NCBI RefSeq assembly: GCF_036373705.1
Contig: NC_089850.1
Span: 44,938,048 to 45,002,047, forward strand
Length of the DNA stretch: 64,000 nucleotides
Source of the DNA: Amia ocellicauda
Lineage: Eukaryota > Chordata > Actinopteri > Amiiformes > Amiidae
Direction: 5' to 3'
Position numbers and translations under genes: made by a program
The notes under the pieces: generated by a model
Database searches by the model: none
Told to the model about the DNA's origin: nothing
The model's input: the letters and a program-made list of their open reading frames with translations, nothing else
Shown here: piece after piece, positions 62,901-64,000 of the stretch
Layout: the number at the start of each line of letters is the position of its first letter
Numbering within the stretch: position 1 is the stretch's first letter

Positions 62901-63471
62901 TCAGTAGTCCTGTTAAAGTACATTGAAATTAAATTTGAAATATCTTGAAGAAATTTGTACACATTTACTTCAATGAGCAATTTCCTTAATTCTGCAAGTT
63001 TTTTTCTGTGTGTTTATTAAGAGGGTGTATTTGTTTCTTTTTACTCTCAGGAAGTTAATCCACACAGAAGGATATCCTCCTTGTTATTATTGCATTATGT
63101 GGTTTGAGTGGTGTTTTCTTTCTTTTAATTGAACACACATTGCCTTTGATAAATGCAATCAATTTGGATGGTTGTACTTTTTCATTAGTTTGTAAGACAT
63201 CTCTGTTTGTGCAGACAGTAATGATAAAGGCTCCTCTCAGTCTTTTACTCTGTGAGCTTGGATCTGGAAAAAAAAAAATCAATATAAATAATACATTGAT
63301 AAATCAAGATTGATTTTATGATGAAAAATAATTCCCTTACCATCTTTATTCTGTTCTTACTCTCTCCCTCTCCAGGTGGTCCAAAAGATGATGTGGCTAA
63401 TGGACCACATATTCAAATACACAAATTTTGGCCTAGTCTCTCTAATCCATGGAGATTTCTTTATCAGACAG
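45811..63471 (+). CDS. lpgat1: lpgat1: lysophosphatidylglycerol acyltransferase 1, N-terminal part (three coding exons)
   Basis: LPGAT1 is an ER membrane acyltransferase of the PlsC/AGPAT family that acylates lysophospholipids (named for lyso-PG; lyso-PE and stearoyl remodelling also reported). Coding exons: 45811-46048 (in an exon starting at about 45778 after CCTCCAG), 61981-62099 and 63376-63471. The phases close (1 then 0) and 151 residues are encoded. The protein starts MALTFEEAHRLGWTLLKATV; a hydrophobic membrane segment spans residues about 20-45, with NNLVAIPSY and LQPLRWLDS as in human. NHQATGD at residues 100-106 is the catalytic HX4D box (His101, Asp106). MMWLMDHIFKYTNFG and HGDFFIRQ follow. 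The start has A at -3 and G at +4. The remaining roughly 220 residues lie past the right edge. Intron 45811-side is 15.9 kb. Confidence 0.95.
48854..48881. repeat. (CAT)n microsatellite
   Basis: About nine CAT/ATC units in the lpgat1 intron. The plus-strand frame across it gives a short His run, which is not a protein feature. Confidence 0.9.
49121..49205 (+). mobile_element. tRNA-derived SINE head
   Basis: TGACACAGTGGCCCAGTGG followed by TTAGCACTACTGCCTCACAG and GGGTTCAGTTC reproduces the A box (TGGCCCAGTGG) and B box (GGTTCAGTTC) of a Pol III promoter. This is the same SINE type as the one at 36270-36356. The body and tail are degraded. Confidence 0.75.
53072..54289 (+). mobile_element. 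Decayed pogo/Tigger-like DNA transposon
   Basis: Inverted ends share an identical 17-base core, AGGGGAAGTGACCCAAT, read inward from 53083 and, complemented, from about 54273. Both ends can be extended outward to a CAGT, as in pogo elements, with AAAGTG in both. Between them lies a fragment of a DDE transposase. The element is about 1.2 kb, much shorter than an autonomous copy, so most of the coding region is gone. I could not identify a TA duplication. Confidence 0.75.
53712..54071 (+). pseudogene. DDE_1 (pogo-like) transposase fragment
   Basis: The 119-codon open frame ends HASDISLALVTKARENGVVL, then LPSHLTHNLQPLDKTVFG. The LP-H-TH-LQPLD-VFG signature is that of the pogo/CENP-B DDE_1 transposase core. 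The usual Asp-Gly-His segment that carries a catalytic Asp reads VSHASD here, so that Asp is missing. The N-terminal DNA-binding domain and the first catalytic region are absent. The fragment is non-functional. Confidence 0.8.
56881..56913. repeat. (AAT)n followed by A run
   Basis: Eight AAT units followed by an A-rich stretch in the lpgat1 intron. The A-rich end could mark the tail of a lost retroelement, but no body is recognisable. Confidence 0.8.
57657..57697 (+). repeat. GGGGCT array, potential G-quadruplex
   Basis: Consecutive GGGGCT units followed by GGGG, GGG and a G6 run give at least six G-runs of three or more in 41 bases on the lpgat1 sense strand. This fits the standard G-quadruplex pattern with loops of two bases. 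Confidence 0.85.
62100..63375 (+). other. lpgat1: lpgat1 intron between coding exons 2 and 3
   Basis: This AT-rich intron runs from the GGAACG|GTAGGTTG donor to the CCTCTCCAG acceptor. I see no exon or bounded repeat in it. Confidence 0.8.
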
Positions 63472-64000
63472 GTAAGACAGGAAACTGAGCCCTTTTTAGA
63501 ATAGATTCAGAAGTTGTAAGAAGGAAGACTTTTGAACCTTCTTATCAAACTTCCCCATAAGCTGTTCACTGGTTGGAAGTGATTTAGTCTAGTTAGTGGT
63601 TAAATGTTGTAATATAGAACTACACCTCCTTCTATAGTGGCTGATCCATCAGATGTCTGCAGGACTGTAGGACATTGTCCATGCTAGGTGCTCCAGCCAC
63701 TGATATATGGTTGCTCTCTCTGGCCTGTAGAGTACAGTCTCTTCAGTAAAGCGCTCCATTGTGGCCAGTCTCTCTGGCAGGACTTGCGTGTCTTTGGAAA
63801 TGCGCTCGTTGTGGGGAGCAGCTGTCGTGTGTGTGATAGCCGCCCAGTCTCGGCATTCCCCATAAGCGCTCTCCACATGCTTAGTATGCCTGTCATGCTC
63901 TCCCTATGGGACTGCAGCATCTCCTCAGTTTTCTCCTCACGCACACTTCTCTCCCACCCTTCGTCTCTTGCTTGATCTCTGTTGGTCCAAGTCCTTCATT
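63472..64000 (+). other. lpgat1: lpgat1 intron, partial, with a GC-richer unidentified segment
   Basis: This is intron sequence after the HGDFFIRQ exon. From about 63640 the composition becomes visibly more GC-rich, and the minus strand has two overlapping open frames (63944-63684 and 63876-63649) in a segment that runs to the edge. One is rich in Arg, Glu and Met (REEKTEEMLQSHRESMTGIL), the style of a coiled-coil region in transposon-encoded proteins. I do not recognise the family. Confidence 0.45.

Noticed and set aside
1..64000. CRISPR arrays, prokaryotic operons, phage genes or a toxin-antitoxin system
   Set aside because: No regularly spaced direct repeats and no compact gene clusters occur. 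All recognisable genes are intron-split vertebrate orthologues.

Overview
The window is vertebrate nuclear DNA, most likely from a ray-finned fish. It is AT-rich, its genes are split into many short exons with GT/AG splice sites, and its repeats (CR1-like LINE, tRNA-type SINE pieces, hAT and other fold-back MITEs, a pogo-like DDE fossil) are of kinds common in fish. The SINE and CR1 types look to me like those of an early-branching lineage (holostean, chondrostean or basal teleost), but that is an impression and the species cannot be fixed from sequence alone.

Four genes are present in the order ppp2r5a(-), dtl(-), ints7(+), lpgat1(+). This is the order and relative orientation of LPGAT1-INTS7-DTL-PPP2R5A on human chromosome 1q32.3, read in reverse. 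From the left: 1-6490 is intron 1 of ppp2r5a, whose first coding exon is at 6491-6638. Its CpG-rich promoter with CCAAT and CRE motifs lies at about 7170-7620. An AT-rich spacer holding a hAT MITE with an exact 8-bp target duplication follows. The complete dtl gene runs from 22695 down to 14342: 15 coding exons, 669 aa as reconstructed. A 372-bp head-to-head promoter separates the dtl and ints7 start codons. The complete ints7 gene runs from 23068 to 35337: 20 coding exons, 967 aa as reconstructed.

The spacer 35338-44000 holds two fold-back elements, one of them 1365 bp. A CpG-rich zone at 44130-45300 is the likely lpgat1 promoter and 5' UTR. Three coding exons of lpgat1 follow (45811-63471, first 151 residues), split by a 15.9-kb intron that contains a decayed pogo-like transposon; the rest of the gene lies beyond the window.

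The genes are housekeeping or cell-cycle functions: a PP2A targeting subunit, the CRL4 substrate receptor CDT2, an Integrator subunit and a lysophospholipid acyltransferase. I found no undescribed multi-gene system. The items most worth a second look are the repeat structures, the dtl/ints7 shared promoter, a CT microsatellite that forms the polypyrimidine tract of a dtl exon, a repeat-encoded candidate uORF upstream of lpgat1, and an unexplained GC-rich segment at the right edge. Exon boundaries were derived by hand from reading frame, splice signals and recalled human orthologues; phases close at every junction. No alignment was run.
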